Shown piece after piece: positions 17,930 through 27,495 of a stretch of DNA of 64,000 nt (position 1 is its first letter; each line of letters opens with the position of its first letter). The DNA comes from Roseibium sp. HPY-6 (GTDB lineage: Bacteria; Pseudomonadota; Alphaproteobacteria; Rhizobiales; Stappiaceae). Under the pieces are notes generated by a model. It saw only the letters and a list, made by a program, of their open reading frames with translations, had not been told where the DNA came from and did not search any database. Where the stretch lies: the NCBI RefSeq assembly GCF_040530035.1, contig NZ_JBEWCD010000002.1:2153793-2217792 (forward strand), read 5' to 3'. The translations under genes and the position numbers were made by a program.

Positions 17930-19566
17930 TCACCCGGCAGGCTTGCCGCGCCCTGCGACATTTGCTGTGATCCGCCTCCGCACGCAAGCATCTTGTCCGG
18001 GACAATCGCATCGGCAGCTTCGCGGCGCGCACGGGCGCGTGCCGCCCGGTCTGCGGAAGCTTCCCAATCATCCATTTGTGCCGGTACGATTGTGCGTTTG
18101 CGGTCAAAATTGAAGTTGACCCCCTTCTTGGATTGGGGCCCCCAATAATTCGCCTTGCCAAGATCATAGAATTTTCTTTGGAAGCCGGCTTTCAGAAAGG
18201 CCTTGAGACAACCAAGAAGATATCTGCGCCGGAACCCGGTTCCGCGCCAGGGATAGTAAAAGAGGGCCTTTCGTGAATAGAAGCGTCGGTAATTGTGCAT
18301 CACCCGGTCGAGCAGGGTCGCGCGGTCCATTGCTTCAGGTGCCATAATCGGCGTGACGAAATTGTATTTCGAAAAGTCGAAGATCTCGACCTTGTCCTTG
18401 ATTTCCGCAAACAGCGGTGTGAAGGGCCATGGCGTGTACATGGCCCAGTTGGCAAGGTCAGGCTGCCAGTCCCAGGCCATCTGGAAGGTTTCTTCAAGGG
18501 TCTCCGGAGTTTCGTTGTCGAGGCCGACGATGAACTGAGCCTCGACAAATATGTCCGCTTCGCGAAGCAGGCGGATGGCCTCCTTGTTTTCGGCGACCTT
18601 TGTTTCCTTGTTGAAGCGGTCGAGTTTCAGTTGCGCCGCGGCCTCGGTACCGAGAGAGACATGGACAAGCCCTGCTTTCCGGTAGAACGATAGCAGTTCA
18701 CGGTCTCGGTAAATGTCGGTTACACGCGTGTTGATGCCCCACTTGACCTTTTCGTTCAGGCCACGATCGATCAGTTCCTGGCAAAAGGCTATGAACTTCT
18801 TCCGGTTGATGGTGGGTTCCTCATCCGCGAGAATGAAGAAGCCGATATCGTGCTGTGCAACCAGCGTTTCGATTTCATCGACGACCTTTTTCGGGTCCCG
18901 GACACGATAGTCACGCCAGAATTTCCACTGACTGCAGAACGAACAGGTGAAGGGGCATCCGCGGGCCATGTTTGGAATGGCGACACGCACGCCGAGCGGA
19001 ACGTAAATATATTTCGACCACTCCAGAAGTGACCAGTCCGGATTGATCGCGTCAATGTCCTTGACGGTCGGCGCGGCCTGGGTTGCCACGAACTGATCGC
19101 CTTCCGCAAAAGCGAGGCCCCTGATGTTGCGCTGGTCCTGAGGCCAGCGGCCCGCGGCAATGCAGCGGATAAGGTCGCGGAAAATCTCCTCGCCTTCGCC
19201 GCGAACGATGACGTCGATCCATGGGGCTTCGGACAGAACCTGTTTATACATGAAGGTCGCGTGAATTCCGCCGAGCACACGGATGGCGTCCGGGCACTCT
19301 TCCTGTGCAATCTTCAGCACCTGCTCGGCAACGTAAATTGATGGGGTGATGGCCGTGCTGCCGACGACGTCCGGTTTTAGGTCGCGCAGTTTTTGCCGGA
19401 GCGCTTCGTCAGTGAGGTTGTTCGTCATCGCATCGATGAAATGTATGTCCTCGAACCCGGCCTCTCGCAGATGACCGGCAAGGTAAGCCACCCAGGCAGG
19501 AGGCCAATTTCCCGCAATTTCCGCCCCGCCGGAATGGTAGTTCGGGTGGATCAGGACGATGCGCAT
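17926..19566 (-). CDS. bchE: anaerobic Mg-protoporphyrin IX monomethyl ester oxidative cyclase
   Basis: The 546-residue radical-SAM/B12 enzyme makes ring E of bacteriochlorophyll without O2. Residues 1-~150 form a cobalamin-binding-type domain ([29 protein letters not shown]). The radical SAM cluster motif is [11 protein letters not shown] with Cys 204, 208 and 211. The C-terminal part ([20 protein letters not shown]) is BchE-like. A PpsR-type site and an FNR-type site stand directly upstream, which fits repression by oxygen/light and anaerobic activation. The window also encodes the O2-dependent cyclase AcsF. Confidence 0.95.
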   Translation of the reverse strand: MRIVLIHPNYHSGGAEIAGNWPPAWVAYLAGHLREAGFEDIHFIDAMTNNLTDEALRQKLRDLKPDVVGSTAITPSIYVAEQVLKIAQEECPDAIRVLGGIHATFMYKQVLSEAPWIDVIVRGEGEEIFRDLIRCIAAGRWPQDQRNIRGLAFAEGDQFVATQAAPTVKDIDAINPDWSLLEWSKYIYVPLGVRVAIPNMARGCPFTCSFCSQWKFWRDYRVRDPKKVVDEIETLVAQHDIGFFILADEEPTINRKKFIAFCQELIDRGLNEKVKWGINTRVTDIYRDRELLSFYRKAGLVHVSLGTEAAAQLKLDRFNKETKVAENKEAIRLLREADIFVEAQFIVGLDNETPETLEETFQMAWDWQPDLANWAMYTPWPFTPLFAEIKDKVEIFDFSKYNFVTPIMAPEAMDRATLLDRVMHNYRRFYSRKALFYYPWRGTGFRRRYLLGCLKAFLKAGFQRKFYDLGKANYWGPQSKKGVNFNFDRKRTIVPAQMDDWEASADRAARARARREAADAIVPDKMLACGGGSQQMSQGAASLPGE

Positions 19567-19580
19567 GGTTGCCTCCTATG

Positions 19581-19598
19581 TGTCAACTTAAGTTTACA
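19581..19598. promoter_or_regulatory. PpsR/CrtJ site upstream of bchE
   Basis: TGTCAACTTAAGTTTACA fits TGT-N12-ACA, the PpsR/CrtJ palindrome, and its centre is an AACTTAAGTT palindrome. It ends 14 bp before the bchE start, so bound PpsR would block transcription. Confidence 0.8.
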
Positions 19599-19617
19599 CT
19601 AAGGGGCGTATCGGAGT

Positions 19618-19631
19618 TTGACATGGATCAA
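19618..19631. promoter_or_regulatory. FNR/FnrL-type box upstream of bchE
   Basis: TTGAC-ATGG-ATCAA differs from the FNR consensus TTGAT-N4-ATCAA at one base. It lies about 51 bp upstream of bchE, the anaerobic cyclase gene, which is FnrL-controlled in Rhodobacter. Confidence 0.65.
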
Positions 19632-19773
19632 ACTGGGCCGATCTCATCCGCAATGCTGCGGCTGAAACACGGACGGCAGAATTGAGTTGGAAGACTGCAG
19701 GTGAACGGGTTTTGCGCACAAGGGACTGATCACGAACGGCGCAGCCCAATCTGTCGGCATCCGCCCTGGGCAG

Positions 19774-20706
19774 TTAGTGCGGAATATATTCCGCCAAGTG
19801 CATGACTTCCAGGGCCGAACGCGCGATGACGTCGGCGCCGGTGTTCTGAAACTCATCGGGCCGGGTCACGACCGCTGCACCACCCAGTGCAATTTTCACG
19901 TCGCGCGTTGCCGGTTCCGACCGGCATCGCTCGATCGCGTCTTTGCAATCCGCTGTCTCCTCAATTTGGCCGATCGAGAGACCAAGAAGGTGATAGGGGC
20001 GGGAGGAAAGACGCATATAAAGGGTGTCGCCGATTTCCATGTCGGCACCGCCATCAACGATCCAGCCCATGTCGCGAAAACACATCCGCACCAGCGTGAC
20101 GCCAAGCGTGTGCTTTGTGCCGTGCGACCGGGCAAGAAGGACTCTCTTTGCCGAAGGATGGGGGTTGACCAATTGAGCGCCGGCATGGGTGGCGTGATTG
20201 ACGATGGTGTTCAATCGTGTCGATGCGACAGCGACCTGCATGAAGTCGGTTTCATCGTTGCACCAGTAAGTGCCAAGCTGCGTTGCGACCGGGCAAAAAA
20301 GATGAATCGCCAGGGTCTGCATCGGAATGTTTGCTTGCAGCAGCTCCTCGATGATTTCCCTGTGGTGTCTGGGGTCCGGATCGATGAGCGACTTAAGAAA
20401 TCTCTCGCGAAAGGCAATCGCTTTATCGGCTGCCGGAAGCTGGCGCGCCTTTGCATCCAGTTCAGGATGCAGGCGGAAATCCAGATCTGTCTCCGAAAGC
20501 AAAGACGAGGCTTGCCCGTTGACGTCAGGATGCAAGTCGTTGACCAGTCCGGAAACACGTTCACGAATAGCGTGCTCCAGGATGGAAAGATCCTGAGAGT
20601 TCAACTGGTTTTTTTCTTCTGCCTTTGACGGCTGGCCATTGTCGGCGAGCGGTGGCGACACGTCTTTTCCGGTCGCTGCGTTTTCGCCGTTTTCTTTGTA
20701 GGCCAA
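19774..20706 (-). CDS. cobalamin-binding-domain protein, PpaA/AerR-like
   Basis: The 310-residue protein has a polar, probably unstructured N-terminus (1-~40). A helical cap of B12-dependent photoreceptors or methyltransferase-like modules follows (LGTYWCNDETDFMQVAVAST, ~145-163). A Rossmann domain with GTKHTLG (His199, Gly202) keeps the lower-ligand HxxG motif. GGAAVVTRPDEFQNTGADV at the end also fits a B12 domain. It lacks the HTH or photolyase parts of other regulators. It lies 125 bp after dxs and 207 bp before bchE. It resembles PpaA/AerR but differs from the PpaA homologue at 28929-29927. A light- or redox-sensing role via cobalamin is inferred. Confidence 0.8.
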   Translation of the reverse strand: MAYKENGENAATGKDVSPPLADNGQPSKAEEKNQLNSQDLSILEHAIRERVSGLVNDLHPDVNGQASSLLSETDLDFRLHPELDAKARQLPAADKAIAFRERFLKSLIDPDPRHHREIIEELLQANIPMQTLAIHLFCPVATQLGTYWCNDETDFMQVAVASTRLNTIVNHATHAGAQLVNPHPSAKRVLLARSHGTKHTLGVTLVRMCFRDMGWIVDGGADMEIGDTLYMRLSSRPYHLLGLSIGQIEETADCKDAIERCRSEPATRDVKIALGGAAVVTRPDEFQNTGADVIARSALEVMHLAEYIPH

Positions 20707-20831
20707 TTCCCCCCTCCCGAAAGCTCGGCCTAGGCGGTCAGGCGCTCCTCGACTAAGGTAAGGGTACTACACCAAAGAAGCGCCGCAAAACGCGTAACGG
20801 AGCTTCAATTGGAATAAATCACCCTCGATTT

Positions 20832-22730
20832 TCACCTGTCTTCCGCGCGATGCGTCAACTGGACATAGTTTTCCTGCTTCCCCGACCAGGCCTGCATGCT
20901 GCGCCTTGTGGTTTTCTTGTTTTGCAACAATACGTTGCGTGCCATGTTGGCAATATGCTCCGCATTCAGGCCGGCTTCGTCGTACATTTCCTGAGGTGCA
21001 GCCTGGGAAATGAAACTGTCCGGCAGCGTCATTGTCCGAATGTCGCAGCGGCCATCGAGCAAACCGTTCCCGGCCAGATAATGTAGCACCAGCGCGCCAA
21101 AGCCGCCGGTCGCTCCTTCTTCGATCGTGACGAGAAGCTTGTGATTGGAAAAGAGGTCGAGGATCAGGTTCTGATCAATCGGTTTGGCAAATCTTGCGTC
21201 CGCGACCGTAACGGAAATCCCTTCTTCCTCGAGCCGTTCACGAGCCCCGAGACATTGGGAAAGCCTCGCGCCGAACGACAGGAGCGCGACACTGCTTCCC
21301 GTTTCGACAATCCTGCCTTTTCCGATCGGAAGAGGAACGGCCTTGTCCGGAATAGGAAGGCCGACGCCTTCACCGCGCGGGTAGCGGAACGCAATCGGGC
21401 CCGTGTCGTGGCCTGCCGCCGTTGCCACCATGTGGGTGAGCTCAACCTCGTCGCTTGCTGCCATTACGGTGAAATTGGGCAGGTTTGCGAGATATCCGAC
21501 ATCGAATGCGCCCGCATGGGTCGGGCCGTCCGCGCCGACCAGGCCAGCCCTGTCGATCGCGAAACGGACGGGAAGGTTTTGAAGTGCTATGTCGTGGACG
21601 ACCTGGTCGTATCCACGTTGCAGGAATGTTGAGTAGATGGCGCAGAACGGGCGCATCCCGCTTGCTGCAAGTCCACCAGCAAAGGTGACGGCATGCTGTT
21701 CAGCAATGCCGACATCAAAGGTCCTTTCCGGAAACTGTTTTCCGAAGACGTCGACCCCTGTACCGGCTGCCATCGCGGCCGTTATCGCAACAATCCGGTC
21801 ATCGCTTTTTGCCTCTTCAACAAGTGCATTGGCGAAGACCTTGGTGTAACTCGGTGCCTTGGCTTTCGCCTTGGACTGTTTTCCCGACGAAATATCGAAT
21901 TTGGAAACGCCGTGATACTTGTCGTGGGAGGTTTCGGCAAAGCTGTAGCCGGCACCTTTGCGTGTGATGGCATGAAGCAGGACGGGTCCGATGCTTTCGC
22001 GCTTGAGTTTTCGCAACACCGCAACCAGTTCTTTGACGTCGTGTCCGTCCACGGGCCCGTGATATTGAAACCCCATGTGCTCAAAGAGACTGCGCTCCTT
22101 CGCAAGCGCGTCAGTCCGGGAGGCCAGATCGTTGAGATGATCTGAAACCGCGCCGGTTGGCGGCGAAATCGACATGTTGTTGTCGTTCAGAATAACGAAC
22201 ATGCGCCGGTCGAGGTCGCCGGCATTGTTAAGGCCTTCATACGCCATGCCTGCGGTCAGGGCACCATCCCCAACAACACAGATCACGTCTTCTGTGCCGC
22301 CTGTCAGATCACGGGCGACCGCAAAGCCGAGACCGGCTGACACCGATGTCGAAGAATGTGCCGCGCCGAACGGATCGAAAGGACTTTCACTCCTTCTGGT
22401 GAAACCGGACAGCCCGTTTTTCTTGCGCAACGTGCGCATGCGATCGCGGCGTCCGGTAAGAACCTTGTGAGGATAGCACTGGTGGCTTACGTCCCAGATC
22501 AGCTTGTCATCCGGTGTGTCAAAAACGGCATGAATGGCAACGGTAAGTTCGACAACGCCGAGGCTGGAACCAAGATGACCGCCAGTTTCCGACACGACGG
22601 AAATAATTTCGGTTCTGAGTTCGTCCGCAAGTGCGGCAAGCTCATCCGGTGTCAGGCGTTTCAGGTGCTGCGGGTCTTGTACCTGATCGAGCAATGGCGT
22701 TGCCGCAACGCTCCTTGATATGAAGCTCAT
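20832..22730 (-). CDS. dxs: 1-deoxy-D-xylulose-5-phosphate synthase
   Basis: The 632-residue thiamine-diphosphate enzyme condenses pyruvate and glyceraldehyde 3-phosphate, the first step of the MEP isoprenoid route. Motifs include [17 protein letters not shown], the ThDP motif [18 protein letters not shown], and the transketolase part [18 protein letters not shown] and [18 protein letters not shown]. The length is normal. Its place in the photosynthesis cluster behind a PpsR-type site implies that carotenoid and phytol precursor supply is regulated with pigment genes. A housekeeping copy may exist elsewhere. Confidence 0.96.
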   Translation of the reverse strand: MSFISRSVAATPLLDQVQDPQHLKRLTPDELAALADELRTEIISVVSETGGHLGSSLGVVELTVAIHAVFDTPDDKLIWDVSHQCYPHKVLTGRRDRMRTLRKKNGLSGFTRRSESPFDPFGAAHSSTSVSAGLGFAVARDLTGGTEDVICVVGDGALTAGMAYEGLNNAGDLDRRMFVILNDNNMSISPPTGAVSDHLNDLASRTDALAKERSLFEHMGFQYHGPVDGHDVKELVAVLRKLKRESIGPVLLHAITRKGAGYSFAETSHDKYHGVSKFDISSGKQSKAKAKAPSYTKVFANALVEEAKSDDRIVAITAAMAAGTGVDVFGKQFPERTFDVGIAEQHAVTFAGGLAASGMRPFCAIYSTFLQRGYDQVVHDIALQNLPVRFAIDRAGLVGADGPTHAGAFDVGYLANLPNFTVMAASDEVELTHMVATAAGHDTGPIAFRYPRGEGVGLPIPDKAVPLPIGKGRIVETGSSVALLSFGARLSQCLGARERLEEEGISVTVADARFAKPIDQNLILDLFSNHKLLVTIEEGATGGFGALVLHYLAGNGLLDGRCDIRTMTLPDSFISQAAPQEMYDEAGLNAEHIANMARNVLLQNKKTTRRSMQAWSGKQENYVQLTHRAEDR

Positions 22731-22875
22731 ATCTTTTCCTCCCGCGCCTGAGGCCGTTTCTTTGGCACCATTCTCCTCTTAAGATCCGACGATATTCCGA
22801 ACGTCAGACCGGAGCAGTTTCGGCTTCACCTGTGAACGGCAAGGTGTCCTTTATTCTTGACGAACTTGACGAATG

Positions 22876-22893
22876 TGTAAACTTTTTTTTACA
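22876..22893. promoter_or_regulatory. PpsR/CrtJ site in the dxs/tspO intergenic region
   Basis: TGTAAACTTTTTTTTACA fits TGT-N12-ACA, with extended symmetry (TGTGTAAA...TTTACACA). It lies 145 bp before dxs and 220 bp before tspO, which are divergent, so it may act on either. Confidence 0.7.
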
Positions 22894-23114
22894 CATTCTG
22901 CCTAAAAATCTGTCAGTCTATTGCATGTTGGGCGGGCAAAATCGGATTGTCGAAGAGGCAGACTTTTTCGCCGTGCAACCGAAGAGGAGTTTTGAGCTTT
23001 GGCTTTGGAGATTTTGGCTGCGGAGTGACCGCTCCAATGCGTCTGACATTTGTTTCGTCGCACTGGTGTGACATAGTCTGATCCGAGTGAATTTGGTGAA
23101 AGCAGGTACCAAGT

Positions 23115-23561
23115 ATGGCTGCGGCAACATTTGCATGTCTTGTCTTTTTGGCCGCAATGAGCGGCGCGATATTCAAGCCCGGACCTTGGTACGAAACACT
23201 GCGAAAACCCTCCTGGACGCCGCCGCAATGGGCATTCCCCACGGTCTGGACGATCCTTTATGTCATGATCGCCTACGCCGGCTGGGACATATGGACCAAG
23301 GCAGGGTGGTCGTTTGCCATGGGGCTTTGGATCTTGCAGCTCATCCTGAATGGATGCTGGTCCTGGCTGTTTTTCGGATTGAAACGGATGGACCTGGCTT
23401 TGTTCGAGTTAGGCCTGCTCTGGCTCGCGATCGCCGGTTTCATCCTGGCGGCCTGGCCGATTTCAGCGCTCGCGTCTCTTCTTTTCGTCCCCTATCTCCT
23501 TTGGGTGAGCACGGCGGGACTGCTTAACTTGTCGGTGTTGCGGCTCAACGCGGCAGAGTGA
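23115..23561 (+). CDS. tspO: TspO/MBR family tryptophan-rich sensory protein
   Basis: The 148-residue membrane protein has five predicted hydrophobic segments and the TspO signature (FKPGPWYETLRKPSWTPPQW, residues ~21-40, then AFPTVWTILYVMIAYAGWDIW). TspO (CrtK) binds porphyrins in the outer or cell membrane, and in Rhodobacter it dampens photopigment expression under oxygen. It is the only plus-strand gene here, divergent from dxs. Its last 70 bp overlap the convergent small gene downstream of bchP. Confidence 0.93.
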   Translation: MAAATFACLVFLAAMSGAIFKPGPWYETLRKPSWTPPQWAFPTVWTILYVMIAYAGWDIWTKAGWSFAMGLWILQLILNGCWSWLFFGLKRMDLALFELGLLWLAIAGFILAAWPISALASLLFVPYLLWVSTAGLLNLSVLRLNAAE

Positions 23562-23827
23562 TCTTTCAAGCGCCCGGCGACATCGAGCAAGTGCGCAAAC
23601 AGCGACAGTGAGAGAAAGAGAAGGACCCAGCCAAGCGCGTCGCCGCGAAGCGCAAACGCCAATGCCGCCAGCAGGAATGTTCCGGCAAGAGCACCACCCG
23701 CCAAGGCCTTGAAGCGCGCCATGGGGCTGCTTGAAAGCAAGCAGAGCAGCAGAGTCTCCGCCCAGAGGATCGCCATGGCCGCAACCGCCAGCCAGCCGCT
23801 TTCAAGCCATGTCATCAGGATATTCAT
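23492..23827 (-). CDS. small membrane protein downstream of bchP, function unknown
   Basis: The 111-residue protein starts with an ATG that overlaps the bchP stop (ATGA), so it is in the bchG-bchP operon. It has about three hydrophobic segments (LAVAAMAILWAETLLLCLLS; ALAGTFLLAALAFALRG; WVLLFLSLSLFAHLL) and a basic, polar tail. I do not recognise the family. Its 3' end overlaps the end of tspO on the other strand by 70 bp. A role at the membrane near geranylgeranyl reduction or pigment assembly is inferred from context only. Confidence 0.7.
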   Translation of the reverse strand: MNILMTWLESGWLAVAAMAILWAETLLLCLLSSSPMARFKALAGGALAGTFLLAALAFALRGDALGWVLLFLSLSLFAHLLDVAGRLKDHSAALSRNTDKLSSPAVLTQRR

Positions 23828-25029
23828 TTCTGGCCCGCCGGAATGCGAAGCAACTGGCCGAGATCTTTGAAGAAGACGCGGATATGTGCGAGGGGATCAC
23901 GCCGAACGAGTTTCTTGTTCAGATAAGACTCCCAGGTCAGACGTTGGACGTCGGGATCAGCACACATAGTCACGAAACGTTCGCGGAAGCGATCGCTGCG
24001 ATACCAGACGTTTTGCATGATCCTGAGAATGAAAAAGATACGGCCATGATCTTTCATGAAACGTCTCCTGGCCTCTGAAAGTGCCGACGCTTTGCCTGTC
24101 GCAAGGCATGTGGCAACGGCCTCGGCGCTCAACTGCCCGCACAACATGGCGTAGTAGATGCCTTCACCGGACGATGGGGCGACGGTTCCAGCAGCGTCAC
24201 CCACCAAGAGGACGTTCTTGCCGTTATCCCACCGCCGCATGGGTTTCAAAGGCAAGGGCGCACCTTCCCGGCGAATGACGCGCTGTCCGTCAAGGGAAGA
24301 TGCCTTCAGAAGCTGTGCCGTTGCTGAGCGCAGGCTATGGCCTTTGACTGCGGACCCGCAGCCGACAGACGTCTGCTCGCCATGTGGGAAGATCCAGCCG
24401 TAAAAGTCGGGAGAAATCCGGCCATCATAAATGACGTCGCATCGGTCTCCCTGAAATCCTGCGGATGCGCCGGTTTCGGGGGATTCGACAATCTCGTGAT
24501 AGGCGAAAACATATGGCGGTTTCTTGCTGCGCGGAAACATGATGCGGCGCACCGCGGAGTTCGCGCCATCCGCACCGATTACGATCCGCGCTTTATGGCT
24601 CACTGTTTCCCTGGCTTTGTTGCCATCCGTGGGCTCAATCGAGAGCTGTAGGGTGCCGTTTGCGGTTTCCTCCATGTACACCAGCTTGCCCTTCAGCAGA
24701 TCCGCGCCCGCTTGTTCAGCGCGGATGCGCAGATAGGGATCAAAGGTTGCCCGGTCGACCATGCCGACGAAGCCGATGTCGCCAATCCGCATCTCCACCG
24801 ATTTGCCAGACGGCGCAATTACGCGCGCCGCGTTTGCCCGTGAAACGAGCATATCTTCGGAGATGGAGAAGTCTTTCAGCGTTCTCGATGGAATTGCGCC
24901 GCCGCAGGGCTTGATGCGGCTATCGGGATCGACGAGCAAGACAGAGTGGCCGGATTTCGCGAGCGCTTCTGCTGCGATTGCGCCGCTTGGACCGCCGCCG
25001 ATGACGGCCACATCGAATGTGGTATCCAT
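23824..25029 (-). CDS. bchP: geranylgeranyl reductase (bacteriochlorophyll)
   Basis: The 401-residue FAD enzyme reduces the geranylgeranyl tail to phytyl on bacteriochlorophyllide. It starts with MDTTFDVAVIGGGPSGAIAA, an FAD Rossmann motif. PCGGAIPSRTL and GDAAGTVAPSSGEGIYYAM are geranylgeranyl-reductase motifs. I chose ATG 25029, because the longer frame from 25068 adds 13 residues that precede the FAD motif. It is cotranscribed with bchG and the PucC-like gene. Confidence 0.94.
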   Translation of the reverse strand: MDTTFDVAVIGGGPSGAIAAEALAKSGHSVLLVDPDSRIKPCGGAIPSRTLKDFSISEDMLVSRANAARVIAPSGKSVEMRIGDIGFVGMVDRATFDPYLRIRAEQAGADLLKGKLVYMEETANGTLQLSIEPTDGNKARETVSHKARIVIGADGANSAVRRIMFPRSKKPPYVFAYHEIVESPETGASAGFQGDRCDVIYDGRISPDFYGWIFPHGEQTSVGCGSAVKGHSLRSATAQLLKASSLDGQRVIRREGAPLPLKPMRRWDNGKNVLLVGDAAGTVAPSSGEGIYYAMLCGQLSAEAVATCLATGKASALSEARRRFMKDHGRIFFILRIMQNVWYRSDRFRERFVTMCADPDVQRLTWESYLNKKLVRRDPLAHIRVFFKDLGQLLRIPAGQK

Positions 25030-25071
25030 GCCTGACCTCTTTATTTCACTACAGTTTTCAAGATGCATGAT

Positions 25072-26442
25072 CTATTCAGCCGGGACCGTCGAAGGCGCGG
25101 TGTGGGCTTCGGTGTCGCGTCGTGGCACCGGCTTGACGCCAATCCGGAGCGCAACCAGTGCCGACATCAGAAACAGAATGGCTTCCAGCGCAAAAACCAG
25201 CGTGAACGCTGTCGCATCGTTGCCCGTGGACCAGCGGCCCAGTGTCAAAACCACTGTTCCGGCAACGCCGCCCAGACCAAAGGAAACCGCCTGCGCAGCG
25301 CCCCAGACCCCCATTCGCACACCTTCGTTGGAAGATTTGCCCGCTCCGGCCAGAACCATCATCGTTCCGACAGCTGCAACCGCGAAAGCACCATTCATGA
25401 AGCCGAGCGCAAAAATGTTCGCTTCCAGCGGCCAGGCCGGGGCAACGGATGCGGCAAGTGAAAGAAAGGCGAGCGCTAGCCCGGACCCAAGGCACCCTGC
25501 AACGATAAAGAACTTGATGAGACCGGGCTTGCGTTTCGAAAAAAGCCCGCCCGCGATCCCGACAACCGCCATGCCGAAGAAGACGCCGCCGTGCTGTGTA
25601 CCTGACAACTTGGTTGTTTCACCGGGTGACATGCCAAAAAGAAGACCAGCAAAAGGCTCCAGAATGAGGTCCTGTGTGGAGTAGGCGAGCATGGACATGA
25701 AAATGAAAAGCGTAAGCAAGCGCGCTTCCGGGTCGTTCAGGACTTCCTTGATACTCTCTTGAAAACTCGTGGCGGGCTTCCGGTCCTTGTCACCGATGAC
25801 GGTCGGTTTTTTCTCGATACCGGCAATGGCGAGTGCTGAAACACAGAGAACCACCAGGCCCGTTATCGCGGTGACGGCGACAAGCCGTGAATGAGTATAG
25901 GGGTCGAGGTTGATGCCGGTGGCAATGGAAGTCACGACAATTCCTGCAATCATGAGCATCCATGTGATCGTGGCAGCCGATGCGCGCCGCTCAGGAGCGG
26001 TCTTGGCCGCCATCAGGGCAAGCAAACAGGTTCCGCTCGCCCCGATACCAACGCCGATCAGGGTGTAGGCCGCGATTGCTGCGACGAGGCCAACGTAAAA
26101 ATTGGCTTCGAATAGGAATGTCGTCGCGGCCGCGGCCGTGCCGCTTATGGCCAGAAGCGCCAATCCGCCCAGGATCCAGGCTGTTCTGGAACTTCCGACA
26201 TCCGATCGGTGTCCCCACACGGGCCGGGAAAGCTGGATGGCATAATGAATGCCGACCAGAAGTCCGGGTATGACCGCCGCAAGGCTCAGTTCCACGACCA
26301 TGACCCGATTGAGCGTGGAGTTGGTCAATACGACAATGGAACCCAGAGAAGCTTGGATCAAGCCAAGTCGAACGATCGCAAACCAACTCAGACCATTGGC
26401 CGTTTGATGATGCTCTCGGTGATTGGCAGCTGTCCGAAACAT
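25072..26442 (-). CDS. PucC-family (BCD) membrane protein between bchG and bchP
   Basis: The 456-residue protein has about 12 membrane segments and belongs to the PucC/LhaA bacteriochlorophyll-delivery branch of the major facilitator superfamily (LTNSTLNRVMVVELSLAAVI, and SMLAYSTQDLILEPFAGLLF as in PucC proteins). It corresponds in position to the 'orf428/bch2' gene between bchG and bchP in Rhodobacter. It probably helps move or insert pigment into LH or RC complexes. It sits 12 bp after bchG and 42 bp before bchP. It is a paralogue of LhaA at 38920-40359. Confidence 0.9.
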   Translation of the reverse strand: MFRTAANHREHHQTANGLSWFAIVRLGLIQASLGSIVVLTNSTLNRVMVVELSLAAVIPGLLVGIHYAIQLSRPVWGHRSDVGSSRTAWILGGLALLAISGTAAAATTFLFEANFYVGLVAAIAAYTLIGVGIGASGTCLLALMAAKTAPERRASAATITWMLMIAGIVVTSIATGINLDPYTHSRLVAVTAITGLVVLCVSALAIAGIEKKPTVIGDKDRKPATSFQESIKEVLNDPEARLLTLFIFMSMLAYSTQDLILEPFAGLLFGMSPGETTKLSGTQHGGVFFGMAVVGIAGGLFSKRKPGLIKFFIVAGCLGSGLALAFLSLAASVAPAWPLEANIFALGFMNGAFAVAAVGTMMVLAGAGKSSNEGVRMGVWGAAQAVSFGLGGVAGTVVLTLGRWSTGNDATAFTLVFALEAILFLMSALVALRIGVKPVPRRDTEAHTAPSTVPAE

Positions 26443-26454
26443 GGGAAATTTCCC

Positions 26455-27375
26455 TCACATCGTTGAAAGCGCAGATTGAGCGAGCGATCGCAGTCCGAAC
26501 GCCGTTATCATCATCCCCGTGACGTAAAGACCGACCCCGATCGCGGAATACCAGACAGCAAGGCGGATCGGGTCACGTACGAAGCGGATCATGCAACCGA
26601 TCTGCAATGCCAGCAGCACCCCAACAGCAAGCGCGAAAAGCGGAAGGTCGAGGTAAAACAAGGTTGCGAAAACGCCCGCTTGCGACAAAGCCATGATCAC
26701 GCACGCAATGGCAGCTGCGGATCGGGGGCCGTGAAGGACGGGGAGGGTGTTGATGCCCATCTCCTTGTCGCCCGTGATCGCCTTGAAATCATTCAGAGTA
26801 AGAATGCCGTGCGCGCCAAAACCGTAAAGCAGTGCAACAATCCAGATTGGCTCGCTTGGCGCGAAACCGGTCATGACCGTTGCCGCGGTCAGCCAGGGCA
26901 AGGTCTCATAACTGAAACCAACGACACCGTTGCCGATCCAACCGTTTTGCTTGAAGCGCAGCGGTGGCGCGCTGTAACCCCAGGCAAAACACAGTCCGAT
27001 GAGTGCCGCCGCGAATATGAGCGTTCCGAGCATCGCGGCAACGATCAGGGAGAAAGCGGACATGAGCAGGGCCACATAGAGCCCCCAGTGCCCGGGCATG
27101 CGTCCGGAAGGAATGACGCGATGCGGTTCGTTGATGGCATCGACGTGGCGGTCGAACCAGTCGTTCACCGCCTGACTTGTTCCACAAAGCAGGGGCCCCG
27201 CGAGCAGGACACCGCAAAGAACGAAAACCCACCGGTTGCCGACGCCCTCGCCAGTGGAGATCGCGCCGCAGGCGTAGGCCCACATTGGGGGAAACCAAGT
27301 GATAGGCTTGAGCAGGGCAATAACAGCGCCGGGTGTCGGCCAACTGGCTTGCGGTCTGTGCCGGATCAGTTCCAT
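26455..27375 (-). CDS. bchG: bacteriochlorophyll synthase
   Basis: The 306-residue polyprenyltransferase of the UbiA/ChlG type attaches geranylgeranyl to bacteriochlorophyllide a in the membrane. It shows the NDWFDRHVDAINEPHRVIPS prenyl-diphosphate binding motif and a second Asp motif in LNDFKAITGDKEMGINTLP, with about eight membrane segments. I use ATG 27375 (MELIRHRPQASWPTP). The upstream ATG at 27411 would overlap the PpsR operator, and it adds 12 residues that look like leader sequence. Confidence 0.93.
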   Translation of the reverse strand: MELIRHRPQASWPTPGAVIALLKPITWFPPMWAYACGAISTGEGVGNRWVFVLCGVLLAGPLLCGTSQAVNDWFDRHVDAINEPHRVIPSGRMPGHWGLYVALLMSAFSLIVAAMLGTLIFAAALIGLCFAWGYSAPPLRFKQNGWIGNGVVGFSYETLPWLTAATVMTGFAPSEPIWIVALLYGFGAHGILTLNDFKAITGDKEMGINTLPVLHGPRSAAAIACVIMALSQAGVFATLFYLDLPLFALAVGVLLALQIGCMIRFVRDPIRLAVWYSAIGVGLYVTGMMITAFGLRSLAQSALSTM

Positions 27376-27405
27376 GGCAAAGATGCTATGCGCGGCATGT
27401 AAATG

Positions 27406-27466
27406 TGTCAATTAAAATTGACACTTTGGCGCATGAAGCTTTATGTCATGTAACGGAGGTTTGACA
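27406..27466. promoter_or_regulatory. two PpsR/CrtJ sites upstream of bchG
   Basis: TGTCAATTAAAATTGACA (27406-27423) and TGTAACGGAGGTTTGACA (27449-27466) both fit TGT-N12-ACA and are separated by 25 bp. They lie between the end of ppsR and bchG, so PpsR would control the bchG operon. Confidence 0.8.
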
Positions 27467-27495
27467 GATGTCGCGGGGTGTCGATTCTCTGGTGG

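Noticed and set aside
19646..19665. Small inverted repeat CCGCA...TGCGG downstream of the B12-domain gene
   Set aside because: It is short, lacks a T-run, and shows no cobalamin riboswitch box, so I make no call.
26476..27402. Plus-strand open frame of 308 codons
   Set aside because: It is antisense to bchG, with a polar, low-complexity translation and no ribosome site context.
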